NCBI GenBank assembly: GCA_964538505.1
Contig: CAZIDY010000001.1
Coordinates: forward strand, 186,001 to 250,000
From: Zeimonas sp964538505
GTDB taxonomy: Bacteria > Pseudomonadota > Gammaproteobacteria > Burkholderiales > Burkholderiaceae_E
Length of the DNA: 64,000 bases
Reading direction: 5' to 3'
The position numbers and the translations under genes were made by a program. The notes under the pieces were generated by a model. The model saw nothing but the letters and a program-made list of their open reading frames with translations. It ran no database searches and was not told the origin of the DNA. Positions 61,367 through 64,000 of this stretch are shown here, one piece after another; position 1 is the stretch's first letter; every line of letters starts with the position of its first letter.

Positions 61367-62962
61367 ATGAAAACGAGAAGCATCCGTTCCCTGCTTGTGA
61401 GCATCGCCGTTGCCGCTCTCGCGCCGTCCGCATCGGCGCAGGATCTCGAGCGGGCCGAGCAGCTGTTCGACCGCCATTGCGCGGTCTGCCATGGCGCCGA
61501 CCGCGGCGGCTACATCGCGCCTGCACTGAACCGCGACGAGACGAAGCTGACCCGCGCGCAGGTCGCCGAGACGATCTCCAGCGGCGTGCCTTCCACGCTG
61601 ATGCCGCAGCATCCGTCGTGGCGCGGGGCGCTGTCTGCGAAAGATCGCGATCTGCTCGCGCAGCTCATCACGACGCAGCCGAAGCAGACGCTCTCGTGGG
61701 GGATCGACGACGTGCGCAAGTCGCTCGAAGTGCGCGTCGCGGACGAAAGCACGCTTCCCGATGCGCCGGTCTACCGGATCGATGCGCTCGACGACCTGAT
61801 GGCGGTGATGTCGCGCGGGCGCCATGCCGCGGGCGACGGGTCGAAGGTGCTGTTCTTCGACGGCCGCACGCATCGACTGGTCGGCGAAGTACCGACGGAC
61901 TTCGCTCCGCACCTGATGGATTTCCATCCGACACAGCCGCGCTGGGCGTACGTGCGCGACGACCGGGGCTACGTGCACAAGATCGACATGTTCTCGATGC
62001 AGACCGTGCGCAGCGTGCGAGCCGGGCTGAACGGGACCTCGCTGTCGGTGTCGAGCGACGGCCGTTACGTAGCGGCCGGTTCCTACGTGCCGCACACGAT
62101 GGTGATCCTCGACGCCGACACGCTCGAGCCGGTGCGGCAGCTCGAGCTCGCCGGCGACGACCCGGACGGCGAATGGGTGGAGGCCGACGCCGGCATCATC
62201 CTGGCGACGCCCTTCGCGAACGTGTTCATCGTCGCGCTCGAGCAGGCCGGGCAGGTGTGGATCGTCGATCTCGATCGGCCCGACTTTCCGATCACCGCGA
62301 TCAAGGACGTCGGCAGGCACCTGCACGACGGTTTCCTCTCGCCCGACGGTCGCTATTTCGTCGTGTCGTCGTACGACGATCACCTGAATGCAGTGATCGA
62401 TCTCCAGGAGAAGCGCATCGTGCGCAAGATCCCGGCGGGCTGCCAGCCGCATCTCGGATCGGGAGCGGTCGTGCAATCGAAGGGCCGGCTGCTCGGCATC
62501 GGCACCAACATCGGCGAGGCCGACTGCAAGTCCTTCGAGGTCACGGTCTTCGACATGGAGAGCTTCGAGCTCGTCCGGCAGATTCCGGTCGTGGGGCCCA
62601 CCGAGTCGCCCGCGGCGCACCCGGCAGCACCGTACATCATCGTCGACATCGTCGGAACGGGCCCGAACGCGAACAAGATCCAGCTGATCGACAAGGATTC
62701 GCTCGAGGTCGTGCGTACGATCGAGGTGGCCGGTGCGCTCGCGCACTCGCATTTCCCCGAGTACACGGCGCGCGGTGATTTCTTCTACGTGAGCGCGCGT
62801 TACCGGGGCGATCGCAGTCTCGGTGCGCCGGCCGGGCAACTGGTCATCTACGATTCACACACGCTCGCCGAGGTGAAGTCGATTCGGGTCGACGTACCGG
62901 CTGGTGTGTTCTCGCGCGTACGGGCGCGCACTGTCGTCGTCGGTCTGCAGCCGACGATGTAG
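61367..62962 (+). CDS. Orphan cytochrome cd1-like (NirS/NirN-family) protein with one c-type heme
   Basis: 531 residues with a Sec signal peptide (MKTRSIRSLLVSIAVAAL, AxA site near 24). A cytochrome c domain has CAVCHGADRGGYIAPAL near 43-62. An eight-bladed propeller of the heme d1 type follows (PHLMDFHPTQPRWAYVRDDR, SSDGRYVAAGSYVPHTMVIL, GRHLHDGFLSPDGRYFVVSS, with the conserved His in LHDG). NirS reduces nitrite to NO; NirN oxidises dihydro-heme d1; NirF is related. No nirCFDLGHJE genes are nearby to make heme d1. It may bind heme d1 made elsewhere or have another electron-transfer role. It is probably periplasmic. Confidence 0.82.
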   Translation: MKTRSIRSLLVSIAVAALAPSASAQDLERAEQLFDRHCAVCHGADRGGYIAPALNRDETKLTRAQVAETISSGVPSTLMPQHPSWRGALSAKDRDLLAQLITTQPKQTLSWGIDDVRKSLEVRVADESTLPDAPVYRIDALDDLMAVMSRGRHAAGDGSKVLFFDGRTHRLVGEVPTDFAPHLMDFHPTQPRWAYVRDDRGYVHKIDMFSMQTVRSVRAGLNGTSLSVSSDGRYVAAGSYVPHTMVILDADTLEPVRQLELAGDDPDGEWVEADAGIILATPFANVFIVALEQAGQVWIVDLDRPDFPITAIKDVGRHLHDGFLSPDGRYFVVSSYDDHLNAVIDLQEKRIVRKIPAGCQPHLGSGAVVQSKGRLLGIGTNIGEADCKSFEVTVFDMESFELVRQIPVVGPTESPAAHPAAPYIIVDIVGTGPNANKIQLIDKDSLEVVRTIEVAGALAHSHFPEYTARGDFFYVSARYRGDRSLGAPAGQLVIYDSHTLAEVKSIRVDVPAGVFSRVRARTVVVGLQPTM

Positions 62963-62985
62963 GCAAGCTGCATTCTGGAGAGCCC

Positions 62986-63849
62986 ATGCCGAACGAATAC
63001 CTGCGCTACGTCGACGAGCGCACCGAGCGTGCAATCGCCGAAGGCAACCTGCAGCCGATCGTCACCGAGGAAACCGCGCTGCTCGACGGCGGCCTGCGCT
63101 TTCTCGTTCGCTCGGTTTCGACACTCGCCGGCAAGAGCGCGTCGTTCCCGGGCGGTCCGCGCGATCCGAACTTCAATCCGTTCCTGTCGCCGGAGGCGGC
63201 GCTCGATCTCGGGCCACTCGGCGATCGGCACACGGCGATCCTGAACAAGTTCCCGGTTTCGAAGCGGCACGTCGTCATCGCGACGCAGGGTTTTCGCGAG
63301 CAGCTCGAGCCGCTCGATCGCTCCGATTTCGCGGCCCTCGCGCGGCTGCTCGTCGAGTCCGGCGGCCTCGGCTTCTACAACGGCGGCCCGGCAGCCGGCG
63401 CGAGCCAGCGGCACAAACACGTGCAATGGATTCCCGAGATGCCGGGCAACGCCACGCTGCGCGAATGGCTGCCGGGGCTGCCTTCCGATGCGCAGCCGCT
63501 GCAAACCGCTACGCACCCGCAGCTGAAGGCCCGGCACTGCTTCGTGCGCGTCGATTGCGCGCTCGGCCTTGCCGTCGATCGCGCAGCCGCGGGCCTGCAC
63601 GAGGCGTTCGGCTGTGCGCTCGAGCGACTGCAGCTGCGACCCGATGGCGATGGCCTGCTGCCGTCGTCGAACCTGCTCGTCTCCGATGGCTGGATGCTGC
63701 TCGTGCCGCGCAGTCGCGAGCATTTCGAGGAGATCTCGATCAACGCGCTCGCGTACGGCGGAACCTTCTTCGTGCGCGATCCGGTGAAGATCGAGGCGAT
63801 TCGTTCGACCGGGCCGCTGCGGGTGCTGTCGGAAGTGGGCCAACCGTAA
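62986..63849 (+). CDS. Ap4A phosphorylase / ATP adenylyltransferase (HIT superfamily)
   Basis: 287 residues. The substrate-binding segments are NFNPFLSPEAALDLGPLG, and LNKFPVSKRHVVIATQGFRE. The HIT motif is GGPAAGASQRHKHVQWIPEM, in which HxHxQ contains the nucleophilic His. The DUF4922 N-terminal and ATP_transf C-terminal domains (FHEEI-like EHFEEISINALAYGGTFFV) give the usual length. It phosphorolyses diadenosine tetraphosphate to ADP and ATP. It starts 23 bp after the cd1-like gene on the same strand; a functional link is not obvious. Confidence 0.92.
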   Translation: MPNEYLRYVDERTERAIAEGNLQPIVTEETALLDGGLRFLVRSVSTLAGKSASFPGGPRDPNFNPFLSPEAALDLGPLGDRHTAILNKFPVSKRHVVIATQGFREQLEPLDRSDFAALARLLVESGGLGFYNGGPAAGASQRHKHVQWIPEMPGNATLREWLPGLPSDAQPLQTATHPQLKARHCFVRVDCALGLAVDRAAAGLHEAFGCALERLQLRPDGDGLLPSSNLLVSDGWMLLVPRSREHFEEISINALAYGGTFFVRDPVKIEAIRSTGPLRVLSEVGQP

Positions 63850-63886
63850 CCGGGCACGGCGTTCGCGATGCCGACCGTCGCCTGGT

Positions 63887-64000
63887 TCAGCCTCCGGTTG
63901 CGGCTGGCCGCGCCGGCCTCGTGCGCCGATCGAGCAGCATCACCGCTGCGCCGCTGGCGCCGATCACCGCCATTCCGACGAAGCTCAGCGCGCTCGGCAG
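63887..64000 (-). CDS. C-terminus of a membrane protein, possibly an EamA/DMT transporter (partial)
   Basis: The last 38 codons of a minus-strand gene that runs off the window: ALSFVGMAVIGASGAAVMLL, then DRRTRPARPAATGG and stop. One hydrophobic helix followed by a basic cytoplasmic tail. The helix pattern resembles the final helix of EamA-family exporters, but the piece is too short for certainty. It is convergent with the Ap4A phosphorylase gene. Confidence 0.45.
   Translation of the reverse strand: MPSALSFVGMAVIGASGAAVMLLDRRTRPARPAATGG

Overview
The window is GC-rich (hand counts in ordinary genes give about 67-68 % GC) chromosomal DNA from a betaproteobacterium, most likely Burkholderiales or a close relative. 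The evidence is the family content and local gene order: a DUF3460 gene overlapping scpA, a dCTP deaminase with a typical betaproteobacterial extein, malate synthase A, rpsO-pnp, a MetG with fused tRNA-binding domain, and IorAB of the aryl-pyruvate type. I cannot name the species. Its lifestyle looks respiratory and facultatively anaerobic on aromatic and fatty acids: it carries 4-hydroxybenzoyl-CoA reductase (hcrCAB), aryl-pyruvate oxidoreductase (iorAB), beta-oxidation enzymes, a form II CO-dehydrogenase-like molybdenum hydroxylase and a heme d1-type protein.

Layout. 1-6.7 kb: start of a LysR regulator, a haloacid dehalogenase overlapping aceB, small hypothetical genes, arfB, an LEA-like lipoprotein, a methionine aminotransferase and yaaA. 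6.7-12.8 kb: housekeeping genes murB, scpA, a DUF3460 gene, a BamE-like lipoprotein, metG and apbC. 12.8-25.4 kb: a molybdenum block. A ModE/LysR-like regulator is divergent from a ModA-like binding protein, followed by a FecBCD/MolBCA-type importer. Facing it is a long operon reading coxS-coxL-coxM-coxD-coxE-coxG-xdhC, so the importer probably feeds the molybdoenzymes. 25.5-31.8 kb: dcd interrupted by an intein with an HNH endonuclease, a leucine-rich leader peptide before leuA, then rpsO and pnp. 31.8-35.7 kb: a Nudix-metallo-beta-lactamase fusion and a FadJ-type enzyme with a histidine-rich insert.

35.9-42 kb: a signalling island made of a 7TM-PAS-GGDEF-EAL protein, a FeeM-like acyltransferase and a hybrid histidine kinase. 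The 5' halves of the two outer genes, and everything between them, are strikingly poorer in GC. 42-46.6 kb: thiolase and acyl-CoA dehydrogenase, a DUF4143 ATPase preceded by 23-bp-spaced direct repeats, a livH remnant and a thioesterase. 46.7-52.8 kb: a HAD-UbiA fusion, then hcrCAB-marR behind a promoter carrying a perfect FNR-type box and a perfect 17-bp palindrome. 52.8-60.7 kb: iorAB-dctPQM, opposed by a LysR regulator. 60.7-64 kb: gene remnants around a tRNA-Arg(CCT), an orphan cytochrome cd1-like protein, an Ap4A phosphorylase and the end of a probable transporter.

The items most worth a second look are the Dcd intein with unusual splice-junction residues, the iteron-like repeats before the DUF4143 ATPase, the dual-control hcr promoter, the low-GC signalling island, a dispersed palindrome centred on GTGGTCTGACCCC, a 19-bp tandem repeat at a stop/start junction, and a set of apparently leaderless promoters.
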